A stretch of 64,000 nucleotides of DNA from Pedobacter sp. HDW13. Lineage in GTDB: Bacteria; Bacteroidota; Bacteroidia; Sphingobacteriales; Sphingobacteriaceae. Each line of letters opens with the position of its first letter. Positions within the stretch are counted from its first letter, which is position 1. Where the stretch lies: positions 3,224,001-3,288,000 of the forward strand of contig NZ_CP049868.1 of NCBI RefSeq assembly GCF_011303555.1, read 5' to 3'. Below, in pieces: positions 1 to 8,625 of this stretch. The translations under genes were made by a program, and so were the position numbers. Below the pieces are notes generated by a model. It made no database searches. It was given only the letters and a program-made list of their open reading frames with translations, and was not told the origin of the DNA.

Positions 1-570
1 TTTTGAAATTGTTCCGGTTAATTTACGTAAGGCCTGACTCATTAAACGGGCATGTAAACCCATTTTACTATCACCCATTTCACCTTCAATCTCGCTTTTA
101 GGAACTAGAGCAGCTACAGAGTCAATTACAATTACATCAATAGCCCCTGAACGGATCAGGTTATCGGCAATTTCTAGTGCCTGCTCACCGTTATCTGGTT
201 GAGAGATTAAAAGATTATCGGTATCTACACCTAATTTTTTTGCATAAAACTGATCGAAAGCATGCTCTGCATCAATAAAAGCAGCAATGCCACCTTTTTT
301 CTGCGCTTCGGCAATAATGTGGGTTGCTAAAGTGGTTTTACCAGAAGATTCCGGGCCATAAATTTCTATTACACGCCCTTTTGGAATACCGCCAATACCT
401 AAAGCGATATCTAAACTTATTGATCCTGTGGAAATATATTCTATGGCTTCAACAGCGGTATCGCCAAGTTTCATGATAGTGCCTTTACCATACGATTTTT
501 CGAGCTTGTCTAAAGTAAGCTGAAGGGCTTTTAATTTATCTGGATTTGCGTTGCTCATTTCTTTTTTCAT
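1..570 (-). CDS. recA: Recombinase RecA (partial, C-terminal part outside window)
   Basis: RecA forms ATP-dependent filaments on single-stranded DNA, drives strand exchange and triggers the SOS response. Only the first 190 codons are present; the gene runs off the left edge. The Walker A motif GPESSGKT is at about residues 72-79, the Walker B-like stretch [11 protein letters not shown] follows at about 150, and the conserved segment [21 protein letters not shown]-type region ends the visible part. I start at the ATG ending at 570; an in-frame ATG at 558 would remove four residues. nth lies upstream on the same strand, with its stop 121 bases before this start. No clear -7 box was seen in that gap. 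Confidence 0.97.
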   Translation of the reverse strand, partial: MKKEMSNANPDKLKALQLTLDKLEKSYGKGTIMKLGDTAVEAIEYISTGSISLDIALGIGGIPKGRVIEIYGPESSGKTTLATHIIAEAQKKGGIAAFIDAEHAFDQFYAKKLGVDTDNLLISQPDNGEQALEIADNLIRSGAIDVIVIDSVAALVPKSEIEGEMGDSKMGLHARLMSQALRKLTGTISK

Positions 571-691
571 TACGGCGTAAATATAATCGATTATCGGCTA
601 ATATACTTGAATGTTGATATTTAAAATACTAATATATTTAGCTAAGGTAAATGTTTTTTAGCTAATGTCAATAGTAATGTGAAAATAATTT

Positions 692-1357
692 TTAAGCTTT
701 TAACTTGTCTCTTTCATTTTGGGCGGTTAGTCGTTCAAAATACCTGCACATGTAGGTGATTTCGCAAACATCGCATTTGGGGCTCCTGGCCACACAAACG
801 TAGCGCCCGTGCAAAATAAGCCAGTGGTGGGCAATGTGGATATCGTGCTCTGGCAGGTTTTTAACCAGGTCTTTTTCTACTGCTAAAGGCGTTTTGCCGT
901 TGGTTAAACCTAAGCGGTTGGCCACGCGGAAAACGTGTGTATCTACTGCCATAGCTGGTGCATTATAAATTACCGATGCAATTACATTGGCTGTTTTACG
1001 ACCAACACCTGGCATCTTTTGCAAGTCATCAATGCCCGAAGGTACAACATCGTTAAATTCGTTAAGCAGAATATTGGCCATACCCACCAGGTGTTTAGCC
1101 TTATTATTAGGATAACTGATACTTCTGATGTAATCGAAAACAATATCGGGTGTAACCTCTGCAAGTGCTTTGGCATTAGGGAAACGTTGAAAAAGGGCAG
1201 GGGTAACCATGTTTACCCTTTTATCGGTGCATTGTGCAGAGAGGATTACTGCAACTAAAAGCTGGTACGGATTGTTGTAATGCAATTCGGTTTCGGCATC
1301 TGGCTGCTTGGCCGAAAAATGTTCTACAAAAAGTTTATAACGTTCTTTTTTAAGCAT
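692..1357 (-). CDS. nth: Endonuclease III (DNA glycosylase/AP lyase)
   Basis: Base-excision repair enzyme that removes oxidised pyrimidines and nicks abasic sites. The helix-hairpin-helix MPGVGRKTAN carries the catalytic lysine (about residue 121), and the HhH-GPD aspartate is in VDTHVFRVANRLGL (about 139). Four cysteines at about 188, 195, 198 and 204 form the C-x6-C-x2-C-x5-C pattern of the 4Fe-4S loop. Length (221 aa) is normal for the family. I chose the ATG at 1357 (MLKKERY) over the TTG six bases upstream. A TATATTTG box lies only three bases before this ATG, so the mRNA may be nearly leaderless. recA follows downstream on the same strand. Confidence 0.96.
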   Translation of the reverse strand: MLKKERYKLFVEHFSAKQPDAETELHYNNPYQLLVAVILSAQCTDKRVNMVTPALFQRFPNAKALAEVTPDIVFDYIRSISYPNNKAKHLVGMANILLNEFNDVVPSGIDDLQKMPGVGRKTANVIASVIYNAPAMAVDTHVFRVANRLGLTNGKTPLAVEKDLVKNLPEHDIHIAHHWLILHGRYVCVARSPKCDVCEITYMCRYFERLTAQNERDKLKA

Positions 1358-1360
1358 GGG

Positions 1361-1368
1361 CAAATATA
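1361..1368 (-). promoter_or_regulatory. Candidate -7 promoter box of nth
   Basis: On the minus strand this reads TATATTTG, a full match to the Bacteroidota -7 consensus TAnnTTTG. It sits three bases upstream of the nth ATG, so transcription would begin at or next to the start codon. No convincing -33 TTTG was seen. Confidence 0.4.
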
Positions 1369-1369
1369 A

Positions 1370-1491
1370 GAGATAAACTTGTTCGATGGTTCATTAGTTG
1401 GTTAACTGGTTAATTGTTTAAATCGGTTAACTGCCTCCAAACTCTATGCCCCAAGCTCCAAACTGTTCATCGGTAACTGCAAACTGGCCAA
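1370..1491. other. Short intergenic stretch with repeated GGTTAACTG-like words
   Basis: The gap between nth and the regulator to its right contains variants of GGTTAACTG/GGTTAATTG repeated within about 60 bases. No ORF or clear hairpin is present. It may be degenerate repeat DNA. Confidence 0.3.
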
Positions 1492-2451
1492 CTACCCTTG
1501 GCTTATCTCCCGCAGTAATTTATCGCACTCGGCAAAGGCATTGTACAAATATTTATTGCGGTGCTTTTCTCCCTGACCGCTAAAGGAAACTGATTTCATG
1601 ATCAACCCCTGCATCCATTTTTTAGTCTGGAGGCAATATGACTGATCTTCGGTACGCAAATAATTAAAGGTATTGAAGCGGTTGTAGCAAGCCATGCGGT
1701 CTTTGAAATCGACCAGGTAAGCAATGCTGCCCAGCACATCGCAGTTGTACCAGTTAAAGGTATGGCTCGGGTCGATCGTTTTTTTACTGCCTATGGCATA
1801 CATGTTCATGTCGGTTAGGCAATATTTTACCTGTTCTACAATCTTAACGGCCAGTTCGGGATCGCTCAAGTGGCCCGCTTCAAAGGCATATCTAATCTGT
1901 TCTAAGGTGCCGGTTATGGTATCTTTCGACCATATTTCGGTACTGGGTATTTCGAGATAAGTGGCATGCAGTGCTTTAGAAATTTCAATAATTTCATCAG
2001 AGAGAAAGTTTGAACTGAACGGTACTTCTACATTGTTGGCGCTGTTTGCCCAGAAAAATAGTTTAAAACTGGTTAACTCGGGGTATTTAAAAAAGTGGAA
2101 TACGGGAATATCATCAGTAGTGATGGTAATGTGTTTTTGTTTGCTGTTTTTAATGGTTTTGAGATTGTCGAGTAAATCTTTAAGGTAGTTAACCATGTTC
2201 AGGTCTTCGTTTACGCTTAGATAGCTAAAAGTAACCGATAAAGATTGCCTGGGACTATATATAAAAGGTACGCTAAAACAATCAGACAGTTTAATAATCT
2301 GTTGTAATGTGAGGTTACTGTCGCCCCTTATTTTTTTATAAGCCTCATTGGTGCTGATGCCGAGTTCTTCGGCTATGCTTTGCGCCATATTCTGGTATTC
2401 GGGCAATGCCGATTTAATGGCTTCAAAAAAAAAATCCTGCTGATTATTCAT
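1492..2451 (-). CDS. HTH-type transcriptional regulator, uncharacterised
   Basis: 319-residue protein with an XRE-like helix-turn-helix at about residues 15-65 (AQSIAEELGISTNEAYKKIRG then LTLQQIIKLSDCFSV). The remaining 250 residues are a large alpha-rich domain that I do not recognise, rich in aromatic and charged residues with no signal peptide or membrane segment. The layout resembles cytoplasmic one-component regulators of the BetR type found in Bacteroidota. The ATG at 2451 is the only good start. It is divergent from the lipoprotein-desaturase genes to the right, so it may regulate them; that is a positional inference only. Confidence 0.7.
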   Translation of the reverse strand: MNNQQDFFFEAIKSALPEYQNMAQSIAEELGISTNEAYKKIRGDSNLTLQQIIKLSDCFSVPFIYSPRQSLSVTFSYLSVNEDLNMVNYLKDLLDNLKTIKNSKQKHITITTDDIPVFHFFKYPELTSFKLFFWANSANNVEVPFSSNFLSDEIIEISKALHATYLEIPSTEIWSKDTITGTLEQIRYAFEAGHLSDPELAVKIVEQVKYCLTDMNMYAIGSKKTIDPSHTFNWYNCDVLGSIAYLVDFKDRMACYNRFNTFNYLRTEDQSYCLQTKKWMQGLIMKSVSFSGQGEKHRNKYLYNAFAECDKLLREISQG

Positions 2452-2659
2452 GAAAGATTAATTTATAAGTTGAATATAAGGATTTTTCATAATTAGTTGA
2501 ATGATTATCATGCTGTAAATTAATTTGTTTAATGCTTTATAACTTTTAATGAGATGTTTTGTGCTTGATAGATTGTTTTTGACTTATGATGTAATCTTTA
2601 AGGATTATTTGAGCGAGTGGAGTGTTTTAGCTTTGGTAGAACAATTTAAACGCATCAAA

Positions 2660-3298
2660 ATGAATAGACAAATCTCAACCTCAACGAAGCCCAATGCTGA
2701 TGGCAAAGGATTTAATCGAAAAACAACCATCGCTATTTTTACCGTCGTGCTATGTTTTTTGTTTTCTGGGTGTGCTTCCTTTTCTGATCAAATGATTAAT
2801 CATCACAAAATTGATTTATTGCAGAAGAACTTATCGGAGCTTTCTGGTACCTACCAGCTGAAACCAGATTGGGAATATAATAAAGAAGGCGAAGCCAAAA
2901 TGGCCCAAGGCGAATATTTAATTGAAAATGTTCACAGATACATTAGTGGAAGGAGAATCAACTTTGATACTTTGACCGGTTTACTGCTAACGGTTAAGGT
3001 TTTGGATAGTAGTAATATCACTTTTCTTTTTAAAAAAGACGAAGCGGTTCTTGATAGTGTAACGCTTTCAGTAGAACTAGGACCTGCCGGCCTGTTGTAT
3101 TTAGGTAATCATTATGTAGAAACTACAGGTATCCCATATCTATGCGGAAGCACAATGAGTGAGAAGACCAGGATTGGATTGGCGAATGATGGCGGGCTCA
3201 TTCTAAATCACATCTTTAATAGCTCAGGCGGATTTTTGTTGATCTTTTCTGGTAGTTATTCTTCCCAATCAGCCTATCATTTAAAAAGAATTAAATAA
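2660..3298 (+). CDS. Putative lipoprotein, function unknown
   Basis: A hydrophobic signal ending in the lipobox LFSGC (LCFLFSGCASF) predicts a lipid-anchored envelope protein. The acylated cysteine falls near residue 37 when the ATG at 2660 is used. The frame is open upstream to 2549, but that extension would put the signal too far inside the protein, so I prefer 2660 (212 aa). The mature part has no motif I recognise. It is eight bases upstream of the first desaturase on the same strand and probably shares its transcript, which hints at a role in envelope lipid remodelling. That is inference. Confidence 0.65.
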   Translation: MNRQISTSTKPNADGKGFNRKTTIAIFTVVLCFLFSGCASFSDQMINHHKIDLLQKNLSELSGTYQLKPDWEYNKEGEAKMAQGEYLIENVHRYISGRRINFDTLTGLLLTVKVLDSSNITFLFKKDEAVLDSVTLSVELGPAGLLYLGNHYVETTGIPYLCGSTMSEKTRIGLANDGGLILNHIFNSSGGFLLIFSGSYSSQSAYHLKRIK

Positions 3299-3306
3299 AT
3301 ATCGCC

Positions 3307-4404
3307 ATGAACAAATTAAGATTTATAAAAGATGAAGGCTCGGCATTCTACAAGGAACTGAATGAGCAGATAGAACAGTATTTTACTGAAAATGGATTGC
3401 AGAAAACAGGGAATGCAAAGATGTTTTTCAAAATATTTCTCTACTTAGGATTGGATATCCTGTTCTATGTTTTAATGATTACCAGTCACTCGGTATTGGC
3501 ATTTTATGTTTTTTATCTGCTGATGGGGCTTTCTTTTCTTTTAACGGCATTTAATGTTTCGCATGATGCTGTACATGGAGTAGCTGTAAAAAGTAAATTC
3601 TGGAACCGATTGCTGTTTTCGCTCAGTTTTAATCTGCTGGGCAACAATGCTTACGTTTGGGGCAAAAACCATAACGAATCGCATCATTTGTATACCAATG
3701 TAGAAGGTAGCGACATAGATGTACTAAATAATCCTTTGTTCAGGATGACTGAATCGCAACCCTTAAAGTGGTATCATCGGTATCAGTTTTTGTATGCTCC
3801 ATTTCTATATCTTTTTTATTCGCTAAACTGGTTCTTTTTAAGGGAAACGCTGATGCTGTTTAATTTATCGAGCCGCACCATTAAAATTAAAATCCCAAAA
3901 AGTGAAGTCATAAAGTTGGTGCTGTATAAGCTCTTATATATCGGCTATATGATTGTTTTACCAGTTTCCCTGTTGCCTTTTGGCTGGCCGACAGTTTTGC
4001 TGGCCTTTCTGTTAAACCACTTTATTGTTTCGATATTATTGGTAGCTGTATTGGGTGTTGCGCATTTATCCGATTATGCATCACACCCTGTGCCTAATGC
4101 GCAAAACAAACTGAGTATGAGCTGGCCCAAGCTGCAATTGCTTACTTCTGTAGATTATCATGCGGAAAGTAAGTTCTTAAACTGGACACTGGGTGGTTTT
4201 AATGCACATGCAGTGCACCATTTGCTGCCGAATGTTTGTCATGTGTATTACCCTAAAATCATCCCGATTTTTAAGGCATTGGTCAAAAAACATAAGCTTA
4301 CCTATATGGAAATGTCGTACGGCGAATCATTGGCCTCACACTTCAGGTTTTTAAAAGTAATGGGGAAAAACGAGCATTTAATCCCGACGCAATATGAAAG
4401 ATAA
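3307..4404 (+). CDS. Fatty acid desaturase (membrane di-iron), copy 1
   Basis: Membrane-bound di-iron desaturase of the acyl-CoA/acyl-lipid superfamily, which inserts a double bond into a fatty acyl chain. The three histidine boxes are visible: HDAVH (86-90), HNESHH (122-127) and HAVHH (301-305). Paired hydrophobic segments lie at about 38-80 and 200-250. At 365 aa it has the usual length and no fused cytochrome b5 domain. It overlaps the next desaturase by 11 bases, so the two are likely translationally coupled. The exact substrate and bond position cannot be read from the sequence; the front-end or linoleoyl-type group is the closest by motif spacing. Confidence 0.88.
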   Translation: MNKLRFIKDEGSAFYKELNEQIEQYFTENGLQKTGNAKMFFKIFLYLGLDILFYVLMITSHSVLAFYVFYLLMGLSFLLTAFNVSHDAVHGVAVKSKFWNRLLFSLSFNLLGNNAYVWGKNHNESHHLYTNVEGSDIDVLNNPLFRMTESQPLKWYHRYQFLYAPFLYLFYSLNWFFLRETLMLFNLSSRTIKIKIPKSEVIKLVLYKLLYIGYMIVLPVSLLPFGWPTVLLAFLLNHFIVSILLVAVLGVAHLSDYASHPVPNAQNKLSMSWPKLQLLTSVDYHAESKFLNWTLGGFNAHAVHHLLPNVCHVYYPKIIPIFKALVKKHKLTYMEMSYGESLASHFRFLKVMGKNEHLIPTQYER

Positions 4405-5452
4405 ATACATTCAGGTAGCAGCTGATAGTCAGTTGCTTAAAGCAATATATGAGCGTGTAGATGAAGAGTTAATCGTCGATAAAGAAGTTTTTATGTGGCA
4501 CATTATATTTAAGTTCCTTGTGTACTTTTCACTCACCGCACTGCTTTACCTGGCCTTGTATAAAATTACCAGCCCGTTTGGCTTTATGGGCTGTTTTGTA
4601 TGCTATGGATTTGTATCCTTGCTTTTTGCGTTCAACTTTTCGCACGATTTTTCGCACAATACCATTTTTAAAAGTAAACGCCTTAATCACATTTGTTTCG
4701 TAGCCATTTATACCGTAGTGGGTGCACATGCCGAAGCTTGGAAATTACGACATGTTAATTCGCACCATTATGCGCCCAATGTGGTAGATTATGATTCGGA
4801 TTTAAAAATATCTAAACTAATCCGGGTGGTCCCTAATAGCAAATATTACTGGTTTCACCGTTTTCAACATCTGTACGCGCCGCTGGCCTATACCACGTAT
4901 TCCTTGTTTTGGATTTTTGTAAAAGACTTTGTCATCTTATTCAGCAAAGATGATTACGCTGGTAAAAAGACTTTTAAATATTATTGCTCTTTTGTCGTGC
5001 AGAAAATGAGCTACATCACCTTGTTGCTGGTGTTGCCAATGTGTTTTTCCGCTCAATCCTGGCAAATAGTACTATTGGGTTTTCTGCTAATGCATTTAAC
5101 GCAATCACTGTTTTTGCTCTTTACATTTTTTATGACACACCATGTGGAGGCGACGCAATATCCGGTAACCAATAAAGATGGATATATTAATACATCATGG
5201 CTGATGAACCAGATTAAAAGTTCTAACGACATGCATCCCTTTAGCAGAACAGCGAATTTTATTCTCGGCGGCTTTAACAACCATATTGCGCACCATTTAT
5301 TTCCGCATTACCACCATGCTTTTTATCCGGAAATCAGCCAGATTTTATACCGGATACTGCAGGAACACGGTATTAAGCCAAACGCTACCAGCTATTGGGG
5401 TGGAATCCAATCGCACCTGAGGCTGCTGAAGAAAATGGGAACTGTTGCCTAA
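4394..5452 (+). CDS. Fatty acid desaturase (membrane di-iron), copy 2
   Basis: Second member of the same superfamily (352 aa), with boxes HDFSH (84-88), HVNSHH (120-125) and HIAHH (297-301). It is a diverged paralogue of the preceding gene: box spacing, the FHRFQHLYAP-like segment and hydrophobic pattern are shared, but the residues between differ widely. The ATG at 4394 lies inside the end of copy 1 in another frame. The pair could act on different positions of one chain or as a hetero-complex; neither is shown here. The downstream barrel-like gene starts 28 bases after its stop. Confidence 0.88.
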   Translation: MKDKYIQVAADSQLLKAIYERVDEELIVDKEVFMWHIIFKFLVYFSLTALLYLALYKITSPFGFMGCFVCYGFVSLLFAFNFSHDFSHNTIFKSKRLNHICFVAIYTVVGAHAEAWKLRHVNSHHYAPNVVDYDSDLKISKLIRVVPNSKYYWFHRFQHLYAPLAYTTYSLFWIFVKDFVILFSKDDYAGKKTFKYYCSFVVQKMSYITLLLVLPMCFSAQSWQIVLLGFLLMHLTQSLFLLFTFFMTHHVEATQYPVTNKDGYINTSWLMNQIKSSNDMHPFSRTANFILGGFNNHIAHHLFPHYHHAFYPEISQILYRILQEHGIKPNATSYWGGIQSHLRLLKKMGTVA

Positions 5453-5480
5453 AGCTATCCATTCATCTAAATTTAATGTT

Positions 5481-6062
5481 ATGAAATATTTAATGCTTTG
5501 TTGTTTAGTGTTTCTGTTCTCACCTGGTTTCGCCCAACAAGATACCCTGCATCAAAAGAAAAAATTTTATTATGGTTTGGGTATTGGTTTTGGACCAGGA
5601 AGCGAAAGCGGTGGTTATGCCGATGTGTATTTATATCTGCAGCGTAAAACCAATTATCTGGCGCTTAAGTCGTCTGTAATGTCTGAATTTCAAATATACA
5701 GCTATGAACCTGCACCAGGTGTTTCAGATTTGGCCTTGATTTTAGGTAAAAGCTACACCTTTAATCAATACGTCAACGTGCAATTTGGGCTTGGCCCGGC
5801 CTACACGGAGCGCATCTACCGTGGAGCGTTTTTATACAATACCTGCAACTCTTTCTTTTGTTTGTTCGGTCGCGATGTATATGAAATTGCGAAGCAGCGC
5901 GCCCTTGGCTTATCAGCAGAAACCAAGTTTAATTTTATGGTGAGCAGCAGATGGGCACTCACTTTAGGCCTTAATGCAAACCTTAATCAAGCTAAAAGCT
6001 TTTGTGGTGCCTGTGTAGGACTTCGATATGGGAGGCTTCGTGATCGTATTGCAAAAAATTAA
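5481..6062 (+). CDS. Secreted, possibly outer-membrane protein, unknown
   Basis: 193-residue protein with a clear signal peptide (MKYLMLCCLVFLFSPGFAQ). The mature part is rich in alternating aromatic and glycine residues (FYYGLGIGFGPGSESGGY; YTFNQYVNVQFGLGPAY), a pattern seen in small outer-membrane beta-barrels. The frame extends to a TTG at 5445 overlapping the desaturase, but the ATG at 5481 places the signal peptide at the N-terminus and is preferred. Several cysteines (CNSFFC, CGAC) are unusual for a barrel. It converges on the MFS gene, whose stop lies on the opposite strand with the ends overlapping by four bases. Confidence 0.6.
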   Translation: MKYLMLCCLVFLFSPGFAQQDTLHQKKKFYYGLGIGFGPGSESGGYADVYLYLQRKTNYLALKSSVMSEFQIYSYEPAPGVSDLALILGKSYTFNQYVNVQFGLGPAYTERIYRGAFLYNTCNSFFCLFGRDVYEIAKQRALGLSAETKFNFMVSSRWALTLGLNANLNQAKSFCGACVGLRYGRLRDRIAKN

Positions 6063-7270
6063 TGCATCACTACGTAGTTTTCTTCGGCTTCTTTCTCTTC
6101 AGCTTCTAAAGTTACGGTTGCTGGTTTACTACTGTTGCTTTTAATTAACCAGAAAGCGAAGAACGCACCTATCAGGGCCATGGCAGCGCCAACATATGCA
6201 GGAGAAGTATAATCGAAACCATATACCAACGGAAGGCCACCAAAAAAGGCGCCGAGTGCATTACCAATGTTAAAACTTGCCTGACTTGCGGATGCAGCTA
6301 GCATTTCGGAACCTTTGGCACTTTGGATCATGAGCATTTGGATAGGAGCAGCCAGTGAAAAAGCGACCGCGCCGGTAACAAAAGTCATGATTAAAGCCAG
6401 CGGTTGACTCGCTGATACGAAATGCACAATGGTTAAGGTGATTACCATAGTAAGCAATAAAGCAGCAGAAGCTTTTGCCGGCGAGAACTTATCGGCTAAT
6501 CGACCGCCGATATAATTGCCGAACATCATACCCATACCGGCCAGCATTAATATATAAGTTACCGCATTTGAAGAAAAACCTGCAACTTCGGTCATTAAAG
6601 GAGCTATGTAGCTATACCAAGTGAATAGCCCGCCGGTACCGATCGAAATCATGAAAATAATGATCCAGGCATCTCTTTTTTTGAAGAAACTCAGTTCGGC
6701 TTTTAAATCGCGGTTTTTGGTGGCTTCTAAAGCAGGTAGCCAAAGTTTTAAGCTCAATAAAGTAACCAGGCCAACAAATACCACTACGGCAAAAGATATA
6801 CGCCACGAGAAATTATGACCAATAAAAGTACCTAAAGGTACGCCAACGATATTGGCAATGGTTAAACCCATAAACATTAGTGAAACAGCTTGTGCGGCTT
6901 TTCCTTTTTCGGCAATCCTGCTGGCTACTACAGAACCAACGCCGAAAAATGCACCATGAGGTAGTCCCGAAAGCAGGCGGGCTATAAATAAAGTATCGAA
7001 AGTAGGTGCAAACGCCGAAAATGCATTAAAAACCGTGAACATCACCATTAGCGCAATTAATATCTTTTTTGGTGGATATTTACCTGCAATCATGATCAGT
7101 AAAGGCGCACCGATTACTACACCCAATGCATAGGCAGAAATTAAATGGCCAGCTTCCGGGATGCTCACCCGTAAATCGGTTGCAATATCGGGTAGTAAAC
7201 CCATCATTACGAATTCTGTTATGCCGATGCCTAAACCGCCTAAAGTGAGTGGGAGTAAGTTCTTGTTCAT
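6059..7270 (-). CDS. MFS transporter, AraJ-like efflux family
   Basis: 403-residue major facilitator with about 12 hydrophobic segments. The N-terminal TM1 (LGGLGIGITEFVMMGLLPDIA) is typical of the drug or sugar efflux proton antiporters related to AraJ/YdhP. The loop RLLSGLPHGAFFGVGSVVASR matches the family motif after TM4. It would export a small molecule across the inner membrane; the substrate is not readable. An acidic tail (EAEEKEAEENY) closes the protein. A symmetric TAGTGT-n7-ACACTA element sits just upstream of the ATG and could be an operator. Confidence 0.85.
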   Translation of the reverse strand: MNKNLLPLTLGGLGIGITEFVMMGLLPDIATDLRVSIPEAGHLISAYALGVVIGAPLLIMIAGKYPPKKILIALMVMFTVFNAFSAFAPTFDTLFIARLLSGLPHGAFFGVGSVVASRIAEKGKAAQAVSLMFMGLTIANIVGVPLGTFIGHNFSWRISFAVVVFVGLVTLLSLKLWLPALEATKNRDLKAELSFFKKRDAWIIIFMISIGTGGLFTWYSYIAPLMTEVAGFSSNAVTYILMLAGMGMMFGNYIGGRLADKFSPAKASAALLLTMVITLTIVHFVSASQPLALIMTFVTGAVAFSLAAPIQMLMIQSAKGSEMLAASASQASFNIGNALGAFFGGLPLVYGFDYTSPAYVGAAMALIGAFFAFWLIKSNSSKPATVTLEAEEKEAEENYVVMH

Positions 7271-7278
7271 ATGCGCTT

Positions 7279-7307
7279 AGTGTTAAAATTACACTATGTA
7301 AAGGTAG
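7279..7307 (-). promoter_or_regulatory. Possible operator and -7 box upstream of the MFS gene
   Basis: An inverted repeat with six-base arms, TAGTGT at 7279-7284 and ACACTA at 7292-7297, lies 9 bases before the MFS ATG. On the minus strand it is preceded by TACCTTTA (7307-7300), one base off the -7 consensus. A repressor binding here would cover the transcription start. No regulator gene is adjacent. Confidence 0.3.
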
Positions 7308-7450
7308 CGCTTTTTATATTAAGGGATTGTAAAAATTAAGCCATTTGTGGGAGAGGTAAAATGGAAGAGGTAAGGGGGATAGCTGATGGTCAATGGTTGA
7401 TGGCGGATTTGCTAATTACCCATCATCCATAAAAATCCATCTTCCATAAA

Positions 7451-7483
7451 AAAAGGTTGCCCCACCCTGTGGAACAACCTTTT
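7451..7483 (-). terminator. Terminator after the sigma-factor operon
   Basis: Arms AAAAGGTTG (7451-7459) and CAACCTTTT (7475-7483) enclose a second short stem CCAC/GTGG. Read on the minus strand the hairpin is followed by a U run from the A tract at 7448-7454. It lies 17 bases after the stop of the 64-residue ORF. Confidence 0.7.
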
Positions 7484-7499
7484 CTGACTAGTGTAAATT

Positions 7500-7694
7500 T
7501 TATAATGACCTGCTATAAGCTAAAATCTTGTTGATGGTTTCATCTTGGGGATTTTTAGCCAGTCTATCTAACTTACTTTTGATCTGATCATAAAATAAGT
7601 CGATTTCTGCGTCAGATTCCATATCCATTTTAGGCTGAAACATGTTCGGGGTTGGTAAATTTACATTGTTTTTTGATGTAGAGGTTTTTGTCAT
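7500..7694 (-). CDS. Small protein downstream of an ECF sigma factor, unknown
   Basis: 64 residues starting MTKTSTSKNNVNLPTPNMF. The first 30 residues look disordered; the rest looks helical and charged (EIDLFYDQIKSKLDRLAKNP, then ETINKILAYSRSL). There is no membrane segment, so it is not a standard anti-sigma factor. It lies 85 bases after the sigma gene and just before a terminator, so it is probably co-transcribed. It may be a small cytoplasmic partner or unrelated; I do not recognise a family. Confidence 0.55.
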   Translation of the reverse strand: MTKTSTSKNNVNLPTPNMFQPKMDMESDAEIDLFYDQIKSKLDRLAKNPQDETINKILAYSRSL

Positions 7695-7779
7695 AAGCGA
7701 ATCGCGATAAGTTTTATAAACTTAACGATAGTTCAGATGCTTTATTTCGACCCCTAAAATATTTTATGTAACAATTACA

Positions 7780-8364
7780 TTACCCTTTATAGCTCACCTC
7801 CTTTGTTTTAAGCATTTTGCGCAGATTGCTCAATGCATAACGCATACGGCCAAGGGCAGTATTGATGCTAACATCGGTTAAATCGGCAATTTCTTTAAAG
7901 CTTAAATCGGCGTAATGACGCATTAATAGCACTTCTTTCTGCTCATCAGGCAATAAATGGATCAGCGCCTTTAAATCTTTATGAGTTTGATCGCGGAGCA
8001 TTCTGTCTTCTGCACTCTCATCATAAAAGTGTAGCATATTGAATACATCCATTCCATCAGAACTGGTGATGATTGGTGTTCTTTTTTCTTTCCTGAAATA
8101 ATCGATAACCAGGTTGTGCGCAATACGCATTACCCATGGTAAAAACTTACCTTCCTCGTTATATCTCCCCGATCGCAGGGTGTTAATCACTTTTATAAAA
8201 GCATCCTGAAAAATATCTTCCGCCAGATATTGGTCTTTAACCAATAAGTAGATAGAAGTATAAATTTTACTTTTATGCCTTTTTAAAAGTTCCTGCAATC
8301 CATTCTCGTTCCCGGCAATATATACCTTTACCAGGTCCTGATCATTATATGATTGTAAATTCAT
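7780..8364 (-). CDS. RNA polymerase sigma-70 factor, ECF family
   Basis: 194-residue ECF sigma factor. Region 2 (about 25-95) includes YLAEDIFQDAFIKV and WVMRIAHNLVIDYFRKEKR, the core-binding and -10-recognition helices. Region 4 (about 130-180) includes LLPDEQKEVLLMRHYADLSFKEIADLTDVSIN-type HTH and GRMRYALSNLRK. No anti-sigma gene with a membrane segment is adjacent, which differs from the usual FecI/FecR arrangement. uvrA is divergent with 261 bases between. The signal that controls this factor is not visible. Confidence 0.92.
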   Translation of the reverse strand: MNLQSYNDQDLVKVYIAGNENGLQELLKRHKSKIYTSIYLLVKDQYLAEDIFQDAFIKVINTLRSGRYNEEGKFLPWVMRIAHNLVIDYFRKEKRTPIITSSDGMDVFNMLHFYDESAEDRMLRDQTHKDLKALIHLLPDEQKEVLLMRHYADLSFKEIADLTDVSINTALGRMRYALSNLRKMLKTKEVSYKG

Positions 8365-8558
8365 AGGTTTACCTACACTAAATCCCGTACTGTTTGCTAA
8401 AAATTAATTTGTAGATGTATAATTTCTATAGCTTCTCTCCTATGTTTTTTGAAATGTGTTAGTTTGGTTCTGAGGTTGTTAATGTTCAAAGAAAGTTATT
8501 TTTTTATCAAAAAGCAAAAAATAAAATGTTAAAAAATAAATTAACCATCTCAGTACCC

Positions 8559-8566
8559 TATTTTTG
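8559..8566 (+). promoter_or_regulatory. Candidate -7 promoter box of uvrA
   Basis: TATTTTTG matches TAnnTTTG and lies 59 bases before the uvrA ATG in a long AT-rich gap. No good -33 TTTG was found at the usual 19-21 base spacing. Confidence 0.4.
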
Positions 8567-8625
8567 TATCTTCTTAAAACCCAAATTACTTTGTTGGGTT
8601 TATACCTTTATATCCTTTACAATAC

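Noticed and set aside
935-1258. 107-residue plus-strand ORF inside nth
   Set aside because: It is the reverse-strand shadow of a clearly coding gene with a full set of catalytic residues.
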